Of a DNA stretch of 64,000 bases, positions 39,611 through 51,632 are shown piece by piece. Each line of letters opens with the position of its first letter. The first letter of the stretch is position 1. This DNA is from Todiramphus chloris collaris (Eukaryota > Chordata > Aves > Coraciiformes > Alcedinidae): the NCBI GenBank assembly GCA_025345505.1, contig JANVCC010000011.1, forward strand, positions 10,700,184 through 10,764,183. Reading direction: 5' to 3'. The position numbers and the translations under genes were made by a program. Under the pieces are notes generated by a model. It had not been told where the DNA came from and did no database searches. It saw nothing but the letters and a program-made list of their open reading frames with translations.

Positions 39611-41460
39611 AGATCCAGTTTTACTATCCTTAAAAAAAAAAAAAAGGAAAAACTTGTTGTAAAGGATATGTCTGTTTCTGTTCCTTTGTGATATGCATGA
39701 CAGTACCACAGCAAAAATACCGACATGCCCTTAATTTAGTCTCTGTAAAGAGCTTGTGTTACTGCTTAACGCAATCAATTACTGAGCAATCTGAACTGTG
39801 CCCACAAAATGAGCGTAAATTGGCATCAAAGCTAGGACAATGCTAGTGGTGGTGTTAATTCCCAACCATCTATTGTAATCCTGTATTCATTGGAGAGATT
39901 TCTCACTTGGTGAAATTTAAAAGCTCTTTACACAAATGACTGCTTTCCTTTGATGCAGAGCAACAGGAAGCGCCTTTGTAGCACTAAAATTGTACAGAAC
40001 ATGCTATGCATATATGTACACAAGCAGACTAGAACAAACAGTATTTATATAGATTCTGGACTCACTTGCTTTAGTGGATAAATACAGGTTTTGGGTAAAA
40101 TCCATATACAAAAGCACGCGACATGTCCACACATATATAGCGAGGCATTCCTTCAGTGCAGAAAATGCCCTCAAGAATTATTCAGAACTGCTTTTTGTAT
40201 TAACTACAAAATAAGCCACATCCACTCTTGCAGTTGCCAAAAAGCAAAGGGGGAGTGAACTGCATTATTCCAGAGCAAGGTAAGGGCAAGCGGCCTGGAA
40301 GCCCTTCCCTCCTGTTCACTGCATTTTCTCTGGGGATAGGAGGGAGCCAGTGATGTTGGGAAGACTACACGACCACTCTGTGCTCCCTCGCTGCCTCTTC
40401 CTCTCACTCTCTCCAGTCTTTTCCTTCTCATGCTGCCGCAGAGCTTTCCAAATGAAGAAGCTGTTTCCATGACACCAAACCCTTAATTTGAAGCATACAT
40501 ATAAACAGCCTGGGATTGTGATGACAATGCACCATTTCATATTTATTTTATTCTTTTTTGGCTCTGCTTTGGACGGAGACAGCCAATCCTCATGAAACCC
40601 AGCGCAAAAATCACTGGTTATAACCAGCAAGCAGTTTTACCATTAGTGTTTTACAAATACCTTGATTTTGTTCTCTATTAAATTTCTTGTCCTGTTTAAT
40701 AAACCTAAGAAGCAGACTAGTTGATCAATCAGACTGCTTTGTGTTTGTGCTTTGTACTTGTAGCCCCTGGTGCTTTTTCCTTGTGGTGAGGTCTTAGCTC
40801 AGCACATCTTTTCTCCTCGCTGTTTACTTTTCCTCAAAAGCTATTTTTCAGTCACTCTCCTCTTTTCTCCAGAAATGTGTTTTATAGTCTTCTATCATGG
40901 CAAACATACAGTAAGAAACTACAAAAGAAAATAGTATCTTTGTTTATGTATCTAAATGTTATCTATTTCTCTAAAAGATAACTAAAAGAACATTATTCTT
41001 GCATATAAAAGCTGTAAGAAAATACATGGCCCTTAAGAAAAACATAATCTTGAACTGAGTAAGGAACTACCGTTAATGGAACATACCCAAAAAATAATAC
41101 ATATTACTTCTTAATGACTTAATTTTGTCTACTTAATCACACAGATTTCTTTGTTTATTAAAGAAAAGCTTGAGTCAAAATATCCTCTGGTTAAAACACT
41201 GTAATTTTTGACTCCCAGCAGAATGGAAGTAGAAAGTAAAAATGGCAGAAGGATGAAGGTTTTGTTCACCCATAGCATCCCGTCTGTCCCCCAGCTGCTG
41301 CTACAAATGAACTGCAGTGGCAGAAGCACCATGCGATAGCAGTTAAGTATTATTCATATCCTCAGCTTTATTAACAAGCCCGAGACACCTACAGCGTATA
41401 CACCCACACACAGGCTAAGTCAACAGAGAGGGGAAGAATGTATTTGTTGAATGCCTGATT
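39611..41460. other. Intergenic sequence, no gene seen
   Basis: Unique AT-rich sequence without a recognisable gene or repeat. Open frames at 40204-40630 on the minus strand overlap one another and show no family features. Confidence 0.5.
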
Positions 41461-41465
41461 TCCCA

Positions 41466-41682
41466 TCGCTCGGCGCCTGCGAGGTAGCCCCCCGCGGGAT
41501 GCAGAGCCCTCAGCTGGCTTCTCAAACACAGCAGATCGCGTCCCACTGCTACAGGCTATGAATGACGCTGTAGCCGCAATTCACAAGGCATTTCTAACTA
41601 CGCGGGGGGGGGGGGGATGCTGGAAAAAAAAGACAAAAGTGGCACGTTTCCATCTGGCCGTCGCTGGTATGCTCGCTATGGA
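41466..41682. promoter_or_regulatory. Isolated CpG-rich patch
   Basis: Sixteen CpG dinucleotides are counted within about 215 bases, including CCCGCGGG, ATCGCGTC and ACGCGG, in a window that is otherwise CpG-poor. It also contains a 13-base G run at 41604-41616. It could be an unmethylated regulatory element or the promoter of an unannotated noncoding RNA, or GC-rich inserted DNA. No coding sequence with recognisable homology starts here. Confidence 0.4.
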
Positions 41683-41689
41683 GTAGCAG

Positions 41690-44600
41690 CTTGTACCTTT
41701 GGGCCACATGTTTCACTGCCCTGGAAGGCAGGAAGCAACAGAGAACAAAAACTTTGGGAGTCACATTTTCATATGGAGGTCTGGAGACTGCTCCCGAAAT
41801 GAGCACACAAAAGACAGTGCTAAATAAATCAAGGGATTCAATGTAAGAATAAAAAATCAGCACCTTTTCCTGTGCCCAGACTATCCAGAAATTCCTGTTC
41901 ACAGAGGAAAGGTGCAAAGTCCGTGGCTTTACGGGATGAGACAATCACTGATGTGCTTGCAAGCAGAGTGATATATTAGGTAGGGTACAGGATGCAGGGG
42001 GATTTAAAAATTTGAGCCATAAATTATTTTATTGATATTTTTTCCCTGTCCACAGAGGCTTCCTTATAATACAGACATTTCTTTCAAAATCAGCCTGTTC
42101 ATAAGACCAAGGAAGGCAGCAAGACTCCCTGCACTGGTCACACTGGGCATTCCACCAGCTAAAAAGTGCTGTGTATGACACGGGCAGATGGCTGTAGCAC
42201 CACTGAGGGTACATCCACAGAGCCTCACAGAAAGCAACGAGGTGACTACAGCCTGAAATCCCCTAAACAGCAGAAAACACACAAGATGTAGGAATACAAA
42301 ACTCAAGAGCAACCAGCAAAGCCAGTTGGCACCCAGAGCTGAAGGGGATGAGACCACTAGGTGACCAGTGGAGTACCTGTGCTATTCCCTTCTGCTATGT
42401 GGCTGTTTCAGACAGGCGTGATGCCCCCTCCAAGCCCAGTCACCAAGAGGTGACAGCAGAAGACAATGTCCTTCAGTGCCAGTACTTCCACAGAGAGCCT
42501 GGCACTCACCAATGAGGGGCATCTCTAATTTGATAATGTCCTTTCCTAGCATAGCACTGGCTTCTCTCTCCAAGTGGGGTCCCTTCAACCCCCAGAGAAA
42601 AAAGTTCACAAGGGTAGAGATACTTTTAAGATGGCAGCAGTGGACTGGCAGCCCCATCTCACCGTTTCATCACACAAGGGGCTTTATGGTCCCCAAAGGT
42701 TGCTGTGGAAGAGGGATGGTTATGTACAATCTAGTGAGTCTTCACCGGCAATGTAATCTTCTCCAGGCAATTCACGCCATTGACTCAGTAAACATCACTT
42801 TCTAAACCTGGACAGCTCTGGGACACAATCACAAGTATTTCTGGGCATTGGCATTGTTACTGACAACTGCTGGATTATTCAGACACCACTTTGTGGGAAG
42901 GCTAAAAGGAGAGAAGTAGGCTGCAGTATTTCGGGAGCTTATGTGAGACTGCAGAAGAGCCAGGCTCAACCCTGCTCCCCTGCGGATTTCCTCTGTGAAC
43001 TTCAAGCAATTCTTTGGCCATCTATCAGAAAGGGACAACAGCAGAGCCACAGGGACAGGGTGAAAACAAATACATGGGAGCACACATGAACCTGCAGCAG
43101 CAGGTGCTAAGTGATATGAAAACCTTGAGAGGAGCAGCAGGTTTAGGATTTGCAGTGTCCTCATCCCTGCCTTACAAAAGGGATGCCTTACTATTGGGAA
43201 AACCTCAAGCAAAAAGAGCATCAAGCCTGGAGGGTGCCAAGCCCCGCTGAGGGGTTAGGACACTGGGGTGTGTGCTCAGGGCTTCTTTTGTCACTTGTGG
43301 ACAGCAGGACAGTCTCTAAAGACAATCTGGGATGTGAGAAGGAAATGAAATAATGACACATTTGAAAGTCAGGTATGGGAAAGAGATGGGGTGACTAAGG
43401 AAGGGCAGAGTTACTTGCTGAATCACACAGACAGGACAACACCAGGTATCGGTGCAGAAAAAACCTTTTTGATTGTGAGGTAGTGTTTAGGCCATTAGGA
43501 TGCTGCCATTCTGCGTGTTATTCTGAGGGCTATTCATGCATCTCTGTCTTATAGTTGAATTATATTTTCCCCTTTAATGAACTTGCTTATTAAGTCTCAC
43601 TATCACACCAAAGGAGTAATTTGGGTTTAATTTCTCTCTCTGTGTGTGCTTTCTGTAGCCATTGCTCCTTTTACTTTTTCTCCCCTATCTGCCAGTCTTT
43701 TTAATTCTCTGTCTTTTGTGTGAGCCTTGTAGGGCAAGGATCATACCTACTTCTATTTTTGGAAACCATCTACAGGGAATAAATTATGGTAATTAAGTCC
43801 AGCAGAATTAGATTGTAGTGACTGCCAGACATGGAATAGTCACTGTCAGACATCCTCAGGACAAGATAATCTGTTTTTTGCCCTCAAGGAAGATGCACCA
43901 AGTCAGTATTATGAAAGTGCCTCCATCTCTAATCTCTGGAAAAGTCCATGGTGAATGCAGCCAACAGGCAGGGAATCATGGAGAGAGGACCAGGCATTTA
44001 GGATTTACCATAGAAATTATATAATGACATTAGTGACTGTTGAATTTCAAATTGAATTCTACTAAAGGTCCCATTTCAAGCTACACTTATTCCCTTGCTC
44101 AAGGCTTTGAGAGGGGTAAAAGGATGGAAAAAAAGCCTTTGAATACAATTTTCATTTTACATATTTCTGTTATTTTAAATAATTCAAAAAGATTAATGCA
44201 CTACATTTGGCCTCAGCCCAAGCAGTGGCTTATCTAATATTATGTTTATGAAAAATCTGAAAATATGAAAATGCTATTTCTCATATACGTCAACTAAAAT
44301 CTGTCCATTTATGTAACAGAAAAAAATGGTCAAAGTAAGTGTGCAGCATAGGCCTCCCAGAGGAAGAAAAATCGATTCCCATATGAAGGTGCTCAGTTCA
44401 GTAGTTTTAAGGTGAAGGATGCTACAGCTGAAGGAGCCACATATTTGACTCAAACACTTCAGGCTGCATTGGTGTGATGCTCTAGGTGTAAGGCAGTTTA
44501 AGAAGACAAGGTGCAGACTGAATTACCCAAGCTTGCTCTTGACTGCTTTAAGACCTTTTCCTCTACTGGTGCCTCTAAATGTTCAAAAATGCCTGTGGGG

Positions 44601-47600
44601 AGCTTATAAAAAAAATGGTGCTTGTGCCCTTTTCTTGCATCTTGTGTGTTAAAGACAGCTTCAGGAGTTGGGAATCTGGCTTGTTCATTTTCTGTTGGCT
44701 TTTCCTATCAAAAATGCAGGCTTTGTTTCTCCTATGAGTGGCAGTCATCTGTAACCAGGGCCATAAGAGTGCCACCAACTCTACCAGAGCCTGGCATTCA
44801 CAGCTGCAGAGTGCACTGTCACCCAGCATCCAGAGCAGGTCTTGGTATCTGCATATATGAAGATTAGATTATTCTGAATATGTTTTGCCTTTTTGTCTAA
44901 CTGATGCAATAATGATAACGTGGATTAACATAACCGTAATTATCTTCCTGTAAAAAGTGTCAGTAAATATTGCAGAGCTTCACAGGCTCTTACCATAGTG
45001 AGCCTGTTTCTGTGGCCTCTCTTCTAATGTGGATGCTCCCGAGTTAAGGAGCTGGTAATGCTGGAAAGGCTTTTTTTTCCAGTAACAAACTACTCTGACA
45101 GTGTAAGATGAAACTGGAATACTCCAAATATTTTTCTCCATGATGAGAATCACAAAAAACGGGTGACAAGATTGTTAAAGCATCAGGAGAGCAGAGTGGA
45201 ATAGACATTTCAGGTACATGCCAGATCTTCCTTTAGGCTGTTGCACTATGAACTTGCCTAGGGTGTTTTTTCTTCTTCCCCAGCAGCACATCATCTCAGA
45301 GCAGCAGAGCTCCCCCACAGTGTAGTGCTCTGAGCGAGCCCAGAGTGGAGAGGTAACCACCTGGAGTCCTTCCAGATGAAAGAAGCTGCCAATATCTGCC
45401 TAAAATATGAACAATTCTAAATAAACAGCAGAACAGGTGGGGAGATTCAACCTTTTTTAGTCAGGATTTACATTCTCTTGCATTCATATTGCAAATGTTT
45501 TGTTTCAGTAAACCCCTCTGAGATTTCCATGATGGATGAAATAAAAAGAGATAATTTCACGCAATACCTGACTCCGTCAAAATCAGGAGCCTAAGCCCCA
45601 TAGTCTGCAAAATGTCAGCACCTTCCCCTGTGAATCTGTGACTGATTGCAGATATTAACATCTCCTCAAATATACATAATAGCCTTGAGTAAGGAAGCAT
45701 TTTGGGAGATTAACCTCAATACTAAGTCTCCTGTATCACCTCCTTTAGAGTACATATACTGAGAAGGAAGCAATAAAGAAGTTCAAAGAAATTAGCCCTT
45801 TCTCATATACCTTTTCTTGCTTCCTCGGGATGATCCTAAGGAAGAGGGAAATTTCCAGTTGATGGCTGACAACCTTTCGATGGTTGAGCCTTTGGTCATC
45901 TACTCTTTTCCCTCTCTTAAAGAGGAGCTACTTTTCTTGTACCTGTGTAACATGTTGTAGATGTTTCTTTCACGATGTCTGGGCTGAAATAGCCCCATGA
46001 TGTTTTCTTTCATTATTCCAATGTGCTTTCAGAATAGCTTTGTGTGCACCTGGCAAAGCAAGGTGTACAGCCAAGCAGTTTGGATATGTTTGCCCAGCAG
46101 TCCTCTCTTCGTCACTACTTTGCACGGGGGAGTCTCCATGACATCTACATAATATCTATCACAAAGATTTTTAATTTATTTGTTACTCTCAGGTTTGGTG
46201 AATAGCTTGAAGGAAAGCAGCCAAGACTCCAGAGCCCATTAAAAACTCTGCCATTTAATGATAATTCTTTATAAATCACTTTCTGAATCATCCAGTTCTG
46301 TCTTAATCTGTCCTCTGGCTCCATACCACCTCAGCTAAAAAAGCCTGTACTGGATATGGACAACATATATAAGCAACCAACACATCTTACTATAACTTCA
46401 TAGTTCACATGTGTTCGGGGATAAGGAGCTGCAAGAAACATGACATACAATTGATAAGAATGCAGCAGCATCTCCACACTGTGCATACAAACACACTCCC
46501 TTCAGAAATGGGAATCCCTGAGATGCCTTCAAGTGAGGAACCTACAGCTCAGGCTCTGTAAGAAAACAGTGGGAAAATGTGTTTTCTCCAAGAAACTGGT
46601 ACAGCGTCGCTCCCATATGGAGCTCTTGAGTGGCAGCTACCTATTGGTGAGCAGCACCGACTGCATTTTTACACTATGAAACCATATGTCTTTTTAATTA
46701 AAAAAACATTGCCTGCTTGAGGCTATTTATATCCATACTCCCTATGTGAATTTTAATAGGCAAGCAGCAAACCACTAGATAAAAAGATTTATAATAGAAA
46801 TGTTGTCAGACCTCTGACTATAATATCCTAAACTATGGCATTATAGCAACCTGCGTAGAAGTTTCTACGCCCACAGAATTTCAGTCCTAGCTTAGCTCTT
46901 GGGACTGCTGTATTCCACTTTTCAAAGTACATGTAACAATTATCTGGATACTGAAGGATAAACCTGGACAAGTTACATGAACATTTTAATTAAAGCACAT
47001 CTTGACAAAAGATCAAGAAGACAATTGTGAAGTAACATCCATAAAAAAATGTGTGGAGACAGCTCTGATATATTTTCCAGTCATAGAAAAGGTAATTGGA
47101 TGAAGTGAAGGGGAAACAAATTCAATGTGATAAATGTAATAGATATTTATTGCTACAAAAGATTAGCTGGAATTACCTTCAAGCACGAGCTTGATTCTAG
47201 ATATGATAATTTGATAAGTAGAAACTGCCTTTCCCTTTCATATTGTATCAACTTCTTTTATTATGATGTCCCATAAAGGGGAAAAAAAAAAAAATCACAT
47301 TATGGATTTGCTGCCCTGTGGGATAACCTTGAAATTGTGCCACTGAATTTCTACATCTTTTTTTAGACCTTTAGGATGGGACCAAAATAGTGTTGAAAGT
47401 ACATGGAAGTTTAAAGTGAGGGATAATGCAGGTAAATACAGAGCGTGACCTTTCCTTTGCGCAGAGAAAGCCTTTGCAACCTCTGCTCATTGGGAGTCAA
47501 AGCACAAATGAAAGCACCTAAAGGGAGGACAAAAAAAAACATACCCAGGAAGACAGCAAAACTTTCTCAGCCATGAGCATTGCTTATCAAATAAGAAAGT

Positions 47601-48260
47601 GTTAAACCATTTCTCTGTACATATTATGTGTATGTAAATACGAGCGACATATTCATTTCACATCTATACTAGTTCCTTGCCACGGGTTGTAATGAAGCAC
47701 GTTGCATTTGCCATTGTAAATAATGACTCGTGTTATCTATAGTAAACTAAGCAGAGAGGGGTGGCACAATAACTACAAATATGGAACAAATGTGTGGTTC
47801 TTTATAATTTCTGCCTTCTTGTAACTATTCTCTTCCGCTCTCCTTCACATAAGTAGCAGTTTTGCCTGTGTTATAAACAAGTGTTATAAACAAGGAGTGC
47901 TATAAAGAGTTGAGAACCTATATTTTATCTGCAAAAAGGGCTTGCTGACATGTATAGCATTGCAAAGTAATTGGCTTCTCACTAACGTGCAGGTTGTGCA
48001 GAGGTTGGGCCTGTGTCTGTAAGGCTGGCCTAGCACAGTGGGGTTGCTACTACAATATTAATAACAAATTGTATACGTAGCCCAAAGGGTGAGACCTTCT
48101 ACTTAAATTGAGAAAAACCCCGCTGAACAAGCGTATGACACCATCAGACACATTCACTCCACTTTGTTCTAATTCAGCATTGACATTTTTCTTCATTATC
48201 CATCACATTTTTGATATTTTAATATAAATATTTGAAAGCATTGCGAAGCTCTTGTCTGCT
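41690..48260. other. Intergenic sequence, no gene seen
   Basis: No gene recognised. A weak L2/MIR-like phrase ('gtagggcaaggatcatacct') lies at about 43728-43750. A 13-base tandem duplication (GTGTTATAAACAA) lies at 47868-47893. Segments at 44880-44960, 47100-47230 and 47690-47760 look like possible conserved noncoding DNA. Confidence 0.45.
47868..47893 (+). repeat. 13-base perfect tandem duplication
   Basis: GTGTTATAAACAA occurs twice in a row with no mismatch, followed by a partial third copy (GTGCTATAAAG) at 47898-47908. Confidence 0.9.
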
Positions 48261-48261
48261 C

Positions 48262-48436
48262 TTGGAAATATACTAAAATAGCTACAATTATTCCATGATG
48301 GTTTATTTCAATATAAATCCCAAGGTGGACACTCTTATTCCAAAATAAGAGTTCCTATTTCCAATTTAATTTAATCTAGTTCTAAAATATCCTCCTGAGA
48401 GCTTATTCTGGAATAGCTATTTTGGTATATTTCCAA
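48262..48436. mobile_element. Degenerate MITE-like inverted-repeat element
   Basis: The ends 48262-48283 and 48415-48436 are inverted repeats over 22 bases with one mismatch (left core GGAAATATACTAAAATAGCT). Just inside lie TTATTCCA and TTCTGGAAT halves that extend the symmetry with a gap. Near the middle, ACTCTTATT (48331-48339) and AATAAGAGT (48344-48352) form a perfect hairpin. The 'acactcttattcc.aaataag' phrase is like nonautonomous DNA-transposon repeats of sauropsids. No transposase is encoded. Confidence 0.6.
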
Positions 48437-48576
48437 ATGTAGGCAAGTCCAAAGTCGGGGATTGAAGACTGGAGTTAGTTGAAGAAAAAACTCTATTTCC
48501 ACTTAAAAAAAAAAAAATCCAAACCAGACAAGCTTAAGACATCCATCCATTTCAGAAATACAGGCCCTTATACCAA

Positions 48577-48602
48577 AAATTAAAATAAAATAAAATAAAT
48601 TA
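48577..48602 (+). repeat. (AAAAT)n microsatellite
   Basis: AAAATTAAAATAAAATAAAA-type pentamers, about four units. Confidence 0.85.
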
Positions 48603-48990
48603 GCCCCTATTTCAATAGCAGCAATAATTTCATAATTTCTTAGCTCTGCGCATGTTGATATCAATTAATGCTTCACATCACGAGTCCTCATCAAAGAAGC
48701 CACTCACAAACCTCCATCGCCCCTTTTTTTCATCTAAACATCTACTATCAGAGCAAAAGCAGAAGAGCAAAAAATAAGAGAGTTGGAAAGTAAACTAAAA
48801 AAATAATCTAGATCAGGCAGCCTTCTGATCCTGAGAAAAGAGAAATGCCAAAATCTTCAGTAGCTCAGCCAAAGGCTTCATATGAGCTGTTAATTTTACA
48901 CAAAAGGGATTCAACTGCTGAACCACTAGGCAGTATATAAAACCTACCACAGACAAACTCTAAAAGAAGTATAATGAACCTACACTATGT

Positions 48991-49016
48991 GGGGGGAAAA
49001 AAAAAAAAAAAAAAAG
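48991..49016 (+). repeat. Poly(A) run after G-run
   Basis: GGGGGG followed by more than twenty A bases; simple sequence. Confidence 0.85.
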
Positions 49017-49248
49017 GAATATTTGTTGCTTTTGAAAACCAACTCTACATTTCACTACACCAAAGCATAAGCTTTCTAAAATTTTTAGAGTACAAAAAGG
49101 AACCCAGAGACGATCTCTGTTTTCTATGTGAGCAGAAAACTGCACTAATTTAATTTCTTACACAACCCTCCTAAAGTCTACGGAAAGTTAAGGAATTAAG
49201 TTAAATATTTGGTACTGTTCCACTGTACCACAGGCATTTAAACAAGCA

Positions 49249-49326
49249 AGGAAAAAAAACCAAAACAAACAAAAAAACAAACAAACAAACAAAAACAACA
49301 CAAAAACAACAAGCAAACAAAAAATA
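49249..49326 (+). repeat. (CAAA)n-like microsatellite
   Basis: CAAACAAACAAAC units flanked by CAAAAACAAC variants; interrupted tetranucleotide repeat. Confidence 0.9.
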
Positions 49327-49521
49327 TCAACAGAGCTTCCTAATTCACTGTATGTAGACACTTGATCCAACCAAGTTCTTTCTAGTACTTCTGTCCCATG
49401 GATTACCAAGAGCCATGGTCCAGTTTTATGGATTTTGAAGACTGGCAACAATACATCTTTTTTGCTTATTTTCTACTCATCAGCCTAACAAGAGAATGTG
49501 AGGGTTTCTTATTTCCTTCAG

Positions 49522-50202
49522 AGCCCTTTTGGCAGCCTGACCATGCCCAAAACCTGCACAGCAGCATTAATCAACACTGACACCAGCATCCCACAGAGCC
49601 AGAACATGTCAGACCTATCTTGCATCCCATGGACACCTTTGAAATTTGTCCCAGGAACCACTGACATGTGGATCTCCTGTGTTTGGGCCTGTGCTCTTCC
49701 CTGGGACTTCCCAAAGCCCACTCTAATCCAGCAGCTCCACAAGGGACTGCAAAGGCATCAGTGCTGTCCTTGTGATCCAGCCTTCTCAGCAGTTCAGCTT
49801 CACCCTGGGTCATGCATAACGGACAGCCAAGACCTCAGAGTCAGGGAAGGAGTCTCCTGTTTTGAATTGACATTCCCTTGGCAAGCCAAACACATGGAAA
49901 GGAAAGAGAGTACACAGAGTAGCTTCAGGTCTCTTCCCCACCCCCAAAACTACATCTATGACACCTGCAGCAGCAATGCTTCAGGTCCACAAAGGGAACC
50001 CACCACAGTCTTAGCTCTCCTTCTTCCACAGGCAAGATTTGTCCCTTTATTCTCCAGCTCCAGTGGAAGAGCAGTGGTTATTCCCTCCCCCACGACGCTG
50101 AGCTGTGTTTCACAGCCAGAAGAGAGACCTCAATATGTCCTGAGCTGTACAGACCAGCTCTGTTTGAGATGGAGACCAGAGAGTGTGAAATGCCAGCAAA
50201 AG
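49522..50202 (+). CDS. Hypothetical exon or ORF, product unknown
   Basis: The frame is open from 49489 to the TAA at 50206-50208, with the first ATG at 49543 (221 codons). It is the longest open frame outside PTCHD1. It is bounded by acceptor-like GTTTCTTATTTCCTTCAG ending at 49521 and a donor-like AAAAGGTGTAAGT at 50198-50210; an exon from 49522 to 50202 would be 681 bases and phase 0-0. The predicted protein is rich in Ser, Pro, Cys and Leu, with no signal peptide, TM segment or domain I recognise. Depletion of stop codons on both strands suggests composition may explain the open frame. It is listed as a candidate only. Confidence 0.2.
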
Positions 50203-50210
50203 GTGTAAGT

Positions 50211-51202
50211 TGCTCCATGAGTCCTATGCAACCCTCTCTGATCAATCTTTTCCTTGAGATGCTGCCATCCCTCCTTGGGATGTCTTCATCCCAGAGCTAC
50301 CAACACCTCACGGTATGATCCTCGCCTAAATGCCTCAGTAACATCACCACCACACCGAAGCAGTGTGGGGTACAAAGAGTTGCAAAGTGAGCAAATATCC
50401 CCATCTAGCGTTCCTGAGTACTACAAAGCATATTCTGCTCTTTTACTGCTTTCCAGCCATCCTGATTCTTAGTAAGAAGGAAGCTGGTGGATTTTTCTTC
50501 TCACTAAATGAGAGAATAAAAATTACCACTGCCCACCAGATGGGCATTGTAAAGCTCTGGGCATGTAAACAGCTCAGCCAGTGCACTGCTAATTACATTT
50601 CTACAAGTCTAGTCCAAGCTTTCTCTTGAGCAACAGCTGCTTATTATTCCATCTCGCATGGTCGATCTCTGTGAAGTTTCTTTATTGGCTCCATTCTGCT
50701 AATCTGACCACAAGGAATTGGCAAATTAGTTCTAGAGGATAAATCAAAGGGGTTTTCACGTGGCCCTTGCCCCCTGTTTTGTATACAGTGTTTCCAGCTC
50801 ATGACTGTCTCCTCAGTTCTTCTAGAAAAGCTCTTTGGCTACAGTAGCATGTTATTTGAGGGTGAAATGCATTAGCCTCTATTTGCTCCAAATTTAATTC
50901 ATCTATTTAAATAATTTAATACAGCATCCATCAGTATGAAAGCTGGGCAAATTGAATCCAAAGGATTTGAAGACACATAGATTAAATAAACTACCTTCAA
51001 ATCCTGGCTCTCAAATTATCACTGTCCCTGGATTAATTCTACCTTAATTAGACCAAATAATCTTCTCAAACTGATTAAATTAGTGAAATAAAGTTGAAAT
51101 AAACATAAAGCAAAAGCAAATGGAATATAAACAACCAAAAAGCATAATACAAAGCCTTAAATCATACACAGAAACTCATTTAGTTTAGGTCCCCATTAGA
51201 GT
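50211..51202. other. Intergenic sequence, no gene seen
   Basis: Unique sequence, AT-rich from 50880 onward with many TTAAT and AATTTAAT cores. No gene or repeat recognised. Confidence 0.5.
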
Positions 51203-51632
51203 TCTATAAAATCATGAGTGGCATGAAGGAGATGACTAAGGAAGTTTGTTTCTCAAAGTGCAAGTACGAGGGTGACATCACACAAAATCTTCATTCAAGG
51301 ATTTAAAACAAACAGAAAAGGGAGGACTTTCTGCAGAGCAAATCACTAAGTTGCCAAACTCATTGTCACAAAATGTTGCAAATACAGAAAACGTAAGTAG
51401 GGTTTGACAAACTAACAGAAGAAAAGTCCACAGAGAGTTATTACACAAAAAAAAAAAAGATCAGAAAATCTTTAAGCCATAGACTGCTGTGGGGTGTGAG
51501 AGCGTGTTGGGGAAATATCACTCAATACTTTCCCGGCTGTTACACCCTTTCCTTAACTATCAGCTACTGTCAGAAACAGGATATTGAGCTTGATGGTCCT
51601 TTGGTCTAGCATAATGGGGCTATTCTTATAAT
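51203..51632 (+). mobile_element. Old CR1 LINE 3' portion (turtle-like subfamily tail)
   Basis: TCTATAAAATCATGAGTGGC at the 5' end, 'ggatttaaaacaaacagaaaag' in the middle, and the ending TTGATGGTCCTTTGGTCTAG...GGGCTATTCTTATA are the successive landmarks of the CR1 ORF2 end and 3' UTR in the subfamilies with a TATTCTTATG-type tail. The coding part is broken. This copy belongs to a different, older lineage than the ATTCTATG-tailed copies elsewhere in the window. Confidence 0.75.

Noticed and set aside
42829..43224. Minus-strand frame of 131 codons
   Set aside because: Shares the region with open plus-strand frames; no recognisable features.
43707..43770. Possible L2 3'-end fragment
   Set aside because: Only a loose 'gggcaaggatcat' similarity; too short and diverged to call.
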